This document shows positions 35,297-42,845 of a DNA stretch of 51,810 bases, one piece after another. The notes beneath the pieces are model-generated. The model was not told the DNA's origin. It made no database searches and saw nothing but the letters and a program-made list of their open reading frames with translations. The position numbers and the translations under genes are program-made. Positions within the stretch are counted from its first letter, which is position 1. Every line of letters starts with the position of its first letter. The DNA is from Erythrobacter sanguineus (GTDB taxonomy: Bacteria > Pseudomonadota > Alphaproteobacteria > Sphingomonadales > Sphingomonadaceae), in contig CAMCUB010000026.1 in assembly GCA_945878845.1 (NCBI GenBank), positions 1-51,810 of the forward strand, given 5' to 3'.

Positions 35297-36078
35297 TGGC
35301 GTCCTCATCTAACGACAATGATCTCGCCCTTGCCCTGCGCCTCGCCGATCTTGCCGGGGCAGCGATCCGTCCTATGTTCCGGGGCCAGTGGAGCGAGGAG
35401 CGCAAGGCCGACCGCTCCTACGTCACCGAGGCCGACCGCGCCGCCGAGGCCGTCATGCGCAAGCTTATCGAAGCCGAGTTCCCGCGCGACGGCATTATCG
35501 GTGAGGAATACGGCACCCGCAACGAAGGCGCAGGCCGCCAGTGGGTGCTCGATCCGATCGACGGCACCACCAGCTTCATCGCCGGCCGCCCGATCTTCGG
35601 CACGCTGATCGCACTTTTGCAGGACGGCTGGCCGGTGCTCGGCATCATCGATCAACCGATCTCGCGCGAACGCTGGGTGGGCCGCATCGGCCAGCCGACG
35701 CTGTTCAACGGCAAGCCCGCTGTCACGCGGCCCCTCAAGGACCTCGCTGAAGCGGTGCTCGGCACCACTAGCCCGCATGCCTTCACTAATGAGGAGGCCG
35801 ACGCCTTCATGTCGGTCGCCAAGAGCGTGGCGGAACGCAAGATCGTCTATGGCGGGGACTGCTACAATTACGGTCTGGTGGCATCGGGCCATATCGACAT
35901 CGTGATCGAGGCGGGCCTCAAGCTCCACGATTACGCCGCGCTGGTCCCCGTGGTCGAAGGCGCAGGGGGAATGATGGCCGACTGGCAGGGCAACCCGCTC
36001 GACGCCGGGAGCGACGGCACGGTGATCGCATTGGGCGATCCGGCGCGGCTCGAGGACGTGCTCGAGGCGATGGGCTAG
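35296..36078 (+). CDS. hisN: Histidinol-phosphatase (inositol monophosphatase family)
   Basis: A 260-residue Mg-dependent phosphatase. The metal site is spelled by EEYG, then LDPIDGTTSFIAGRPIFGTLIAL, and the late LKLHDYAALVPVVEGAGG. The variants GGDCYNYGLVASGHIDIV and LHDY are typical of the histidinol-phosphatase branch (HisN) rather than of true inositol monophosphatase. It would remove phosphate from histidinol phosphate in histidine synthesis. The start overlaps the preceding stop. Confidence 0.86.
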   Translation: MASSSNDNDLALALRLADLAGAAIRPMFRGQWSEERKADRSYVTEADRAAEAVMRKLIEAEFPRDGIIGEEYGTRNEGAGRQWVLDPIDGTTSFIAGRPIFGTLIALLQDGWPVLGIIDQPISRERWVGRIGQPTLFNGKPAVTRPLKDLAEAVLGTTSPHAFTNEEADAFMSVAKSVAERKIVYGGDCYNYGLVASGHIDIVIEAGLKLHDYAALVPVVEGAGGMMADWQGNPLDAGSDGTVIALGDPARLEDVLEAMG

Positions 36079-36079
36079 G

Positions 36080-36472
36080 GTGCACCTGTTCGTCTACGGC
36101 GTGCTGCAGGAGGGCCTGGGGGACTGGCCCTTCCTCGCCGGGCTCGGACCGGGGCGACCGGCGACCGCCACGGGCGCCTTGTTCGCGATTGCCGATCCGC
36201 ACGGCTGGTACCCAGCACTCGTGCCGGGCGAGAGCACAGTGGTCGGCACGCTTCACGATGCGCGTGGCGTCGATCTGGCGGCGGTCGACGCCTTCGAAGG
36301 GGCGGACTACATCCGCCGCTCGATCCCCGTCCGTTGCGCGGGCGAGACGCTGGTCGCCGAGGCCTATCTCTGGGCCGGGGCGCTCCTGCCCGGCGCTCCG
36401 CAGATCGTGCATGGCGATTTCGCGCGCTGGCTGGCCGAGACTGGCCACCCGCCCTTCGGTAAACACCCCTAG
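36080..36472 (+). CDS. Gamma-glutamylcyclotransferase-like protein
   Basis: A 130-residue protein of the GGCT/AIG2 fold. The N-terminal YGVLQ replaces YGTLR and binds the gamma-glutamyl group in relatives; the proposed acid-base Glu73 lies in VDAFEGADYIR. The start is GTG, one base after the hisN stop codon. It could open gamma-glutamyl amines or peptides to oxoproline; substrate unknown. Confidence 0.82.
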   Translation: MHLFVYGVLQEGLGDWPFLAGLGPGRPATATGALFAIADPHGWYPALVPGESTVVGTLHDARGVDLAAVDAFEGADYIRRSIPVRCAGETLVAEAYLWAGALLPGAPQIVHGDFARWLAETGHPPFGKHP

Positions 36473-36548
36473 CCGCGCGCGGCAGTCTCTTAACAGGCTT
36501 GGTTAATAACCCGGAGCAGCGGCCCCATCCGGCGGTCCGGGAGACATC

Positions 36549-37934
36549 ATGACCAAGAAACTCAAAGCCATCGCCGGTGCCCGCACCATCCTTGAAGACG
36601 CCCTGCGCCTGCACGAGGCGGGCGACCTCGCCGCCGCCGAAGCGGGCTATGCGATGGTTATCGAGGCTGGTTACCGCCTCGCCGATGTGCTGCCGATCCT
36701 CGCCGGGATGCTCGGCAAGCGCGGTGCGGATGCGGAGGCGCTGGCGCTGTGGGACCGGCTGCTGGACATCGACCCCGCGCATGACGTCGCGCTCCACGAG
36801 ACCGGCCTGATCTATGCTCGCACCGGCCAGCGCGACCGCGCGATCGCCGCGCTCGAAGCGAGCTGCGCGGCCAATCCCGCCAATGCCGTCAGCGCCAACA
36901 ACCTCGCGGTGTTCCTCGCCGATGCGGGGCGCAAGCACGAGGCGCTGGCCAAGTTTCGCGAGGCGCTCGCGCTCCAGCCGGGCAACATCCATATCGAGCA
37001 CCAGATCCGCCGCTTGTGCGCCGAACTGGTGCCCTTCTGGCATATCCCGATGCTCAACGACACGCGCCGCAACGATGCTTTCGAGGCGGCAATCATCGCT
37101 GCGATCGCCACGAGAGGCCCCGAGGCGCGGGTGCTCGATATCGGCACCGGCAGCGGGCTGCTCTCGATGATGGCTGCGCGCGCCGGAGCGCAGGTGGTCA
37201 CCGCCTGCGAGATGGTGCCCGCGATTGCCGACATGGCGCGCGCGATCATCGCCGACAACGGCTATGCCGACCGGATCACGGTCCACACCGCGCCCTCGGG
37301 CGAGCTTGCCGTCGGCGAGCACCTCGCGACGCGCGCCGATATCCTCGTCTCGGAAATCCTCTCGAGTGACCTCCTGACCGAGAAGGTCATCGACACCTTC
37401 GAGGATGCCCATGCGCGGCTGCTCAAGCCCGATGCCATCATCATCCCGCGCGCGGCGGCCGCGATCGGGTGTCTGGTCGAGAGCCTGGTGCTCGAGGATT
37501 ACGTCTTCGTCGGCGAGGTCTCGGGCTTCGATGTCTCGGCCTTCGGGGGGCTGGCGGCGCAGAAGCTGCCGATCCACGGCACGATGACCGGCTGGAAGCG
37601 CCTGTCGGGCGATGTCGAGCTGCTGCGGATCGACCTCACCCGCTCAGCCCACCCGTCCGATCTGCAACTGCTCAGCATCCCCGTACTGGCCGACGGGCGC
37701 GCGGCGGGGATCGTGCAGTGGATGCAGGTTGATCTGGCCGAGGGCATCACCTTCGACAATCACCCCGACGGCTATACTGATGGCGGTTGGCTTCAGGTGC
37801 TCCACGCCTTCCCCCAGCCGATCGCGGTGCGGGCGGGCGATGTGCTGCATCTGGCCGCCGGGCACGACCGGGTGACGCTGATCCTGCGCCCGCTGGAGCT
37901 GGCGTCGGCCGCAGCGCGGGCCAATGCGGCCTGA
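36549..37934 (+). CDS. TPR protein with PRMT-like methyltransferase domain
   Basis: A 461-residue protein in two parts. Residues ~10-155 are tetratricopeptide repeats (for example ALALWDRLLDIDPAHDVALHE, then NNLAVFLADAGRKHEALAKF). From ~175 a methyltransferase follows: motif I VLDIGTGSGLL (195-205), post-I ACEM, a double-Glu loop SEILSSDLLTE (Glu269, Glu278), and GGWLQVLHAFPQP (Trp414), which takes the place of the THW loop. This order is that of protein arginine methyltransferases of the PRMT7/PRMT9 type, rare in bacteria. The target could be a protein arginine, but small-molecule transfer is possible. A good GGGAG precedes the ATG; TTAA half-sites lie upstream (36490, 36503). Confidence 0.8.
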   Translation: MTKKLKAIAGARTILEDALRLHEAGDLAAAEAGYAMVIEAGYRLADVLPILAGMLGKRGADAEALALWDRLLDIDPAHDVALHETGLIYARTGQRDRAIAALEASCAANPANAVSANNLAVFLADAGRKHEALAKFREALALQPGNIHIEHQIRRLCAELVPFWHIPMLNDTRRNDAFEAAIIAAIATRGPEARVLDIGTGSGLLSMMAARAGAQVVTACEMVPAIADMARAIIADNGYADRITVHTAPSGELAVGEHLATRADILVSEILSSDLLTEKVIDTFEDAHARLLKPDAIIIPRAAAAIGCLVESLVLEDYVFVGEVSGFDVSAFGGLAAQKLPIHGTMTGWKRLSGDVELLRIDLTRSAHPSDLQLLSIPVLADGRAAGIVQWMQVDLAEGITFDNHPDGYTDGGWLQVLHAFPQPIAVRAGDVLHLAAGHDRVTLILRPLELASAAARANAA

Positions 37935-38094
37935 TCGCGGGGCGTGGTCGGAGGAGGGCGGCGGCGTCTCTCCTCTTGCCTTTCGCGCACCCTGCGCCTA
38001 AGCGCGCGCACTTCACCGACACGAATCAATCAGCCAGCCTGGCGACAAGGGCTGCCATGGCCGGTTCCGACGTGTCCCCGAACAGGAGATGAAA

Positions 38095-38298
38095 ATGCCC
38101 AAGCTGAAGACCAAGAGCGGTGTGAAGAAGCGCTTCAAAATCACCGCCACCGGCAAGGTCAAGCACGGCGTCGCTGGCAAGCGTCACCGTCTGATCAGCC
38201 ACAATGCGAAGTATATCCGCACCAACCGCGGCACCTCGGTCCTCTCGGCGAACGATACGCCGACGATCAAGAAGTGGGCGCCCTACGGGCTGGATTGA
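38095..38298 (+). CDS. rpmI: 50S ribosomal protein L35
   Basis: A 67-residue basic protein starting [15 protein letters not shown], standard for bL35. AGGAG lies seven bases before the ATG at 38095, which is preferred to an ATG two codons upstream. It is followed by rplT. The usual infC is not upstream; the 160 bases before it hold no gene. Confidence 0.96.
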   Translation: MPKLKTKSGVKKRFKITATGKVKHGVAGKRHRLISHNAKYIRTNRGTSVLSANDTPTIKKWAPYGLD

Positions 38299-38347
38299 TG
38301 CGAGCGGGCCATCGGCCCACGCGTCCTGAAGATAAGGATATACTGAT

Positions 38348-38707
38348 ATGACTCGCATCAAACGCGGTGTTACCACCCGCGCCAAGCACAAGCGGATCCT
38401 CGACCAGGCCAAGGGCTATCGCGGTCGCCGCAAGAACACCATCCGCATCGCCCGTCAGGCGGTCGAGAAGGCAGGCCAGTACGCCTACCGTGACCGCAAG
38501 GTGAAGAAGCGGACTTTCCGCGCCCTGTGGATTCAGCGCATCAACGCCGCCGTCCGCATGGAAGGCCTGACCTATTCGCAGTTCATGCACGGCATCAAGC
38601 TCGCCGGCATCGAGCTCGACCGCAAGGCGATGGCCGATCTGGCGATGAACGAGGGCGGCGCCTTCAAGGCCGTGATCGCTCAGGCGAAAGCCGCGCTGCC
38701 GGCGTAA
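38348..38707 (+). CDS. rplT: 50S ribosomal protein L20
   Basis: A 119-residue protein, bL20, with the conserved [18 protein letters not shown] start and the C-terminal globular part with [26 protein letters not shown] broken here only for brevity. L20 is an early assembly protein and in some bacteria represses its own operon. A terminator follows at 38742, so pheS, normally next, is transcribed separately. Confidence 0.96.
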   Translation: MTRIKRGVTTRAKHKRILDQAKGYRGRRKNTIRIARQAVEKAGQYAYRDRKVKKRTFRALWIQRINAAVRMEGLTYSQFMHGIKLAGIELDRKAMADLAMNEGGAFKAVIAQAKAALPA

Positions 38708-38741
38708 GCTTTTTCGCGGCTCCGGCCGGGAACGACATTGA

Positions 38742-38770
38742 GGGGCAGGTTCCTACCCGGGGCCTGCCCC
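38742..38770 (+). terminator. Terminator after rplT
   Basis: An 8-bp stem (GGGGCAGG 38742-38749 with CCTGCCCC 38763-38770), a 13-base loop and then TTCGTGTT. It separates the ribosomal genes from the AraC-type regulator. Confidence 0.65.
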
Positions 38771-38842
38771 TTCGTGTTGCGGGTTGTAAAAATCCGCCAA
38801 AACCCTTGTAGAAGCGCGCCAATTGCGTTTATCTGCATGTAT

Positions 38843-39778
38843 ATGGGGGATGGAGATCATACGCGCGCCGTCCGGCGCACTACGCCGTTGCCGCCTGAGC
38901 GGCTGGTGGCCGAATTCCGCGAACCGCCACCGGAATTCGCGGGATGCTTCACGAGTCTCTACCACCTGACGCTCGACCTGCCCGAGGGCGCCGAGCGGGT
39001 GACGGACTATCTCCAGCCCGAATGGGCCAATATCCGCTTCTTCTGCGGCAACACCCCCAGCGCCGCGATCGCCGAGCAATCGGTGAACGGCGCGCGCTTC
39101 GTCGGCACCGGGCCGAGCTCGCTGGCGTGCCGTTTCTCGCTCGGGCGGGTGCGGATGTGGGGCGTGGGCTTCCTGCCACTCGGCTGGGCGCGGTTCTTCG
39201 ATGCCGATGCGAGCTCGGTCACCAACCTCATCTGCGATGGCGCGGAGCACCCGGCTTTCGCCCACTTCGCGCCGCTTGCCGATCTGCTGTGTGACCCTGA
39301 ATCGGACATCGAGACCCAGTATGACGCGCTGGTCGCCGCACTCGCGAAGGCGATGCGCCCGAGCCGTGACGAGCCGCGCATCGCCCGCGTCCATGCCGCG
39401 CTGGTGAACGGCGATCACGCCTCGGTCCACGAGCTGGCCAGCGCCTGCGCGATGAGCATCCGCACGCTCGAGCGGGTCTGCACGCGCTATTTCGGCTTCT
39501 CGCCCAAGCTGCTGATGCGCCGCCAGCGCTTCATGCGCAGCCTGGCCACCTTCATGCTCCAGCGCGGCGGCCGGCCGTGGACCGAAGCGATGGACGCGCA
39601 TTACCACGACCAGGCGCAGTTCACCCGCGAGTTCCGCGATTTCATGACCATGAACCCGAGCGAATACGCCGCGCTCGATCACCCGATCCTGACCTCGTTC
39701 ATGGAGGCCCGGGCCAAGGCGTGGGGGAGCGCCGCACAGACGCTCGATTCCCCGCCGCCCCCGTCCCTCCGGCGGTGA
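38843..39778 (+). CDS. AraC-family transcriptional regulator (first of two paralogs)
   Basis: A roughly 311-residue regulator. The N-terminal ~180 residues are an unassigned sensory domain containing PEWANIRFF and GFLPLGWARFF; the C-terminal AraC-type domain has two helix-turn-helix parts (HASVHELASACAMSIRTLERV and the YHDQAQFTREFRDFMTMNPSEY block). The start is uncertain: ATG 38843 or 38837, neither with a clear ribosome site. It is a clear paralog of the regulator at 40743; the two share the motifs above and frame a minus-strand secreted protein. Confidence 0.82.
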   Translation: MGDGDHTRAVRRTTPLPPERLVAEFREPPPEFAGCFTSLYHLTLDLPEGAERVTDYLQPEWANIRFFCGNTPSAAIAEQSVNGARFVGTGPSSLACRFSLGRVRMWGVGFLPLGWARFFDADASSVTNLICDGAEHPAFAHFAPLADLLCDPESDIETQYDALVAALAKAMRPSRDEPRIARVHAALVNGDHASVHELASACAMSIRTLERVCTRYFGFSPKLLMRRQRFMRSLATFMLQRGGRPWTEAMDAHYHDQAQFTREFRDFMTMNPSEYAALDHPILTSFMEARAKAWGSAAQTLDSPPPPSLRR

Positions 39779-39790
39779 CTATTTGAGGTC

Positions 39791-40651
39791 TTAGACCGAG
39801 ACCCAGCCGAGCGTGCCGAAATTGTCCTTCACCTCGACGAACAGCCCCTCGCGATTGCCGGTGGGCTCAAGCTCGGTGCCTGTGCGCAGCGCGCGGACCT
39901 CGGCGGCATCCTTGCTGGCGGCGGCGCGCATCACGGTGTCGGCTGCCACGACCGCGCCAGGTGCGGCACCCGCGACCTCGGGCGCGCCCGCCATCAGGTC
40001 GCGCTGGGCGACCAGCTCGTTGAAGGCGATCACGAAGGCCTCGGTCAGCATTTGGCCGTCCTTGCTGCCCTGATAGCCTGCCGCGCCGGCCGCGGTGCTG
40101 GCCCAGCCTGCGCTCGCCCCGCCGAAGCTGAGGCTCGACTTCTTGACCACGCCCTGTCCAGCGGCGACCGTCAACCCGTTAGCCGGGCTCACCACGCGCA
40201 GACCCGCAGCGACGGTCTTCTTCTTGCCGCCGAGCCCGCCGAACATCCCCAGCACCGCGCCTGCGCCGGGCACGCCGCGCAGCAGCCCGCTTGCTGCGCC
40301 CGAGCGCACCAGCGCCTCGGTCGCGGCGCCCTTGGCCAGCTCCATGCCCTTGTCGACCTCCTCCTGACTGCCCGCAATCAGTGTCACGAGGAAGCGCGCG
40401 GGCGCGGTGTCGTTGGGATTGTCGACGGTGAAGCACCCGGATTCGCTCGCCAGCGCCACCAGCAGCGCGCGCGGCGAGCCGAGGCCCCATTCGTTCCATC
40501 CGGCCTGGTCGCCCTCGACCAGCGCGACCGAACCGATGCTTTCCGTGCAGCGCACCAGCTCGACCGGCGGCTCCTTGTCCTTGGCCACAGCCCCCGGCGC
40601 CCACACCATCGCCCCTGCCGCAAGCACGGCTACCCCTGCTTTCCTGATCAT
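39791..40651 (-). CDS. Secreted CsgG-like protein with SH3-like C-terminus
   Basis: A 286-residue exported protein; signal peptide to about residue 24 (GAVAKDKEPP). The middle resembles CsgG/HfaB-type or related beta-rich proteins (SIGSVALVEGD, RALLVALASESGCFTVD, VSPANGLTVAAGQGVVKKSS), a family of stress- or surface-associated factors. The last ~45 residues (LRTGTELEPTGNREGLFVEV, FGTLGWVSV) look like a bacterial SH3 domain, often wall binding. No lipobox is seen. It is tail-to-tail with the first AraC-type gene and head-to-head with the second, which may control it. Confidence 0.68.
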   Translation of the reverse strand: MIRKAGVAVLAAGAMVWAPGAVAKDKEPPVELVRCTESIGSVALVEGDQAGWNEWGLGSPRALLVALASESGCFTVDNPNDTAPARFLVTLIAGSQEEVDKGMELAKGAATEALVRSGAASGLLRGVPGAGAVLGMFGGLGGKKKTVAAGLRVVSPANGLTVAAGQGVVKKSSLSFGGASAGWASTAAGAAGYQGSKDGQMLTEAFVIAFNELVAQRDLMAGAPEVAGAAPGAVVAADTVMRAAASKDAAEVRALRTGTELEPTGNREGLFVEVKDNFGTLGWVSV

Positions 40652-40742
40652 GCTATTTCCCCCCCAAAGACCCAAAGAAGGTCAATAAGCGGTCGCATTC
40701 AGCACGCGTTGTACGGACACGACGCTGGGGGGACTGGGACAG

Positions 40743-41633
40743 ATGCACGCGCTTACGGGGGATTCGGTACATTTTCGCTTTGCCTTGCCGGCAGAGCCGC
40801 TGCGCCGGTTTGTGACCACATACTATCGCACCGACGTGGTGTGCTCGCTGAAGCGGGGCGGGCTCGAAGACTGGCTGCACCCCGAATGGGCCAATGTCCG
40901 GTTTTTGGGGGCGCTCGAGGCGCAGTCGGTGATCGGGCCGGGGCCGCTTGCGCCGTGCCCGGCTTTCACCGTCACCGGCCCGACCAGCCGCGCGGTGCGC
41001 TTCCGGCTCGGCTCGGGGCACAGCTGGGGGATCGGGCTGCTGCCGCTGGGCTGGGCACGGCTGTTTACCGCCGGGGCGAGCGACTATGCCGACCGCTTCG
41101 TCGATGGCGCCGCCGATCCGGTCTTCGCCCCCTTCGCCCCGCTCGCCGAGGCGATCGCGCTCAGCAGCGGCGACCATGCCGAGGAGCTCGCGCTGATCGA
41201 GGCGCACATGGCGAAGCTGCTTGGCGGGCCCGCGCTGCCGGGCGAGGCGGCGCTCCTCGGCGTTCATGCCGCGCTGGTCGATCCCGACACGCTCACCGTG
41301 GCCGATATCGCCGCGCGGGTGGGGATGACGGTGCGCAGTCTCGAGCGCCTTTCGCGCCGCGCCTTCGGCTTTCCGCCCAAGCTGCTGCTGCGCCGCCAGC
41401 GGTTCCTGCGCAGCCTTGCGCAGTTCATGATCGATCCCTCGCGCAAGTGGCTCGGGACGCTCGATTGCACCTATCACGACCAGTCGCATTTCGTGCGCGA
41501 TTTCCGGCGGTTCATGGGGATGAGCCCGTCTGAATATGCCCGCGCCGGAAAGCCGCTGCTGACCGCTGCCGCCCAGGCGCGGATGGCGGCGGCGGGGCAG
41601 GCGATGCAGGGGCTCCACGCGCCGACCCCCTGA
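40743..41633 (+). CDS. AraC-family transcriptional regulator (second paralog)
   Basis: A 296-residue regulator that begins MHALTGDSVHFRF just after GGGACAG. It shares HPEWANVRF and LLPLGWARLF with the first paralog and has the same AraC-type C-terminus (TVADIAARVGMTVRSLERLSRRAFGF in two steps; YHDQSHFVRDFRRFMGMSPSEY). The 91-base divergent region toward the secreted protein gene is the likely target site. The effector is unknown. Confidence 0.85.
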   Translation: MHALTGDSVHFRFALPAEPLRRFVTTYYRTDVVCSLKRGGLEDWLHPEWANVRFLGALEAQSVIGPGPLAPCPAFTVTGPTSRAVRFRLGSGHSWGIGLLPLGWARLFTAGASDYADRFVDGAADPVFAPFAPLAEAIALSSGDHAEELALIEAHMAKLLGGPALPGEAALLGVHAALVDPDTLTVADIAARVGMTVRSLERLSRRAFGFPPKLLLRRQRFLRSLAQFMIDPSRKWLGTLDCTYHDQSHFVRDFRRFMGMSPSEYARAGKPLLTAAAQARMAAAGQAMQGLHAPTP

Positions 41634-41662
41634 GCGACCCCGGAACTGCCAACGTCCTTTGC

Positions 41663-41687
41663 AATCGCAGCGATTTGCCGCTAGCGG
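41663..41687. promoter_or_regulatory. Two adjacent palindromes upstream of pheS
   Basis: AATCGC-A-GCGATT (41663-41675) and CCGCTAGCGG (41678-41687) are perfect palindromes 40-64 bases before the pheS start. They may be operators or short hairpins; no leader peptide with Phe codons was found. Confidence 0.25.
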
Positions 41688-41726
41688 GCGGCGGCGAAAA
41701 CCTCGCTTGCAGAGCATCCCTGTTCC

Positions 41727-42845
41727 ATGACCGACATCACATCCCAGACCGAGGCCGCGCTGGCCGCCATCGCCGCCGCCGCCAGCCTCGACGCGCTCGA
41801 AGCCGAGCGGCTCGAAACGCTCGGCAAGAAGGGCTGGGTGAGCCTTGCCCTCAAGACGCTGGGCGGGATGAGCCCCGAAGAGCGTACGGCAGCCGCCCCC
41901 GCGATCCAGTCCACCCGCGCCGCGATTGCCGAGGCGCTCGATGCGAAGAAGGCCGCGCTTGAGGCTGCCGCGCTGGAAGAGCAACTGGCGCGCGAGACGG
42001 TCGATCTGACGCTCCCGGCGCAGGCTGCGCCCAAGGGTTCGGTGCATCCCGTCAGCCAGGTGATGGACGAGCTGGCGGAAATCTTCGCTGACCTCGGCTT
42101 TGCCGTGGCGACCGGCCCCGAGATCGAGGACGACTGGCACAACTTCACCGCGCTCAACATGGACGAGACGCACCCGGCGCGGGCGATGCACGACACGTTC
42201 TACTTCCCCGACCGCACGCCCGAGGAACGCGAGGTGCTGCTGCGCACGCACACCTCGCCGGTGCAGGTCCGCACCATGATCGCGGCGGCCAAGTCCAGTC
42301 CGGGCGGCGCGCCGGTGCGCATCATTGCGCCGGGCCGCGTCTATCGCAGCGACAGCGATGCCACCCACACGCCGATGTTCCACCAGATCGAGGGTCTGGT
42401 GATTGATCGCGACATCCATCTCGGCCACCTCAAGTGGACGCTCGAGACCTTCCTCAAGGCCTTCTTCGAGCGCGACGATATCGTGCTGCGGCTGCGCCCA
42501 TCCTACTTCCCCTTTACCGAGCCTTCGGTCGAGGTCGATGTCGGCTATGCCAACGAGAATGGCCGGCGGGTTGTCGGCGGATCGGGGGACGCGCCGGGGC
42601 ATGCCTGGATGGAGCTGCTCGGCAGCGGCATGGTCAACGCCCGCGTGCTGGAAATGGGCGGCTTCGATCCGGCCGAATGGCAGGGCTTCGCCTTCGGCGT
42701 CGGCGTCGACCGGCTCGCGATGCTCAAATACGGGATGAACGACCTGCGCGCCTTCTTCGACGGCGATCCGCGCTGGCTGGCGCATTACGGCTTCTCGCCG
42801 TTTGACCAGCCCACCCTGTCTGCCGGCGTGGGAGCGCGCACATGA
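41727..42845 (+). CDS. pheS: Phenylalanyl-tRNA synthetase alpha subunit
   Basis: The catalytic subunit of the (alpha-beta)2 PheRS, 372 residues, class II. The N-terminal coiled-coil (about 1-100) binds tRNA; the core includes PHPVSQ-like HPVSQVMDEL, motif 2 RIIAPGRVYRSDSDATHTPMF split over two strands, and the late GFAFGVGVDRLAMLKYG. It overlaps pheT by four bases (ATGA). It is downstream of the AraC-type gene rather than of rplT. Confidence 0.96.
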   Translation: MTDITSQTEAALAAIAAAASLDALEAERLETLGKKGWVSLALKTLGGMSPEERTAAAPAIQSTRAAIAEALDAKKAALEAAALEEQLARETVDLTLPAQAAPKGSVHPVSQVMDELAEIFADLGFAVATGPEIEDDWHNFTALNMDETHPARAMHDTFYFPDRTPEEREVLLRTHTSPVQVRTMIAAAKSSPGGAPVRIIAPGRVYRSDSDATHTPMFHQIEGLVIDRDIHLGHLKWTLETFLKAFFERDDIVLRLRPSYFPFTEPSVEVDVGYANENGRRVVGGSGDAPGHAWMELLGSGMVNARVLEMGGFDPAEWQGFAFGVGVDRLAMLKYGMNDLRAFFDGDPRWLAHYGFSPFDQPTLSAGVGART

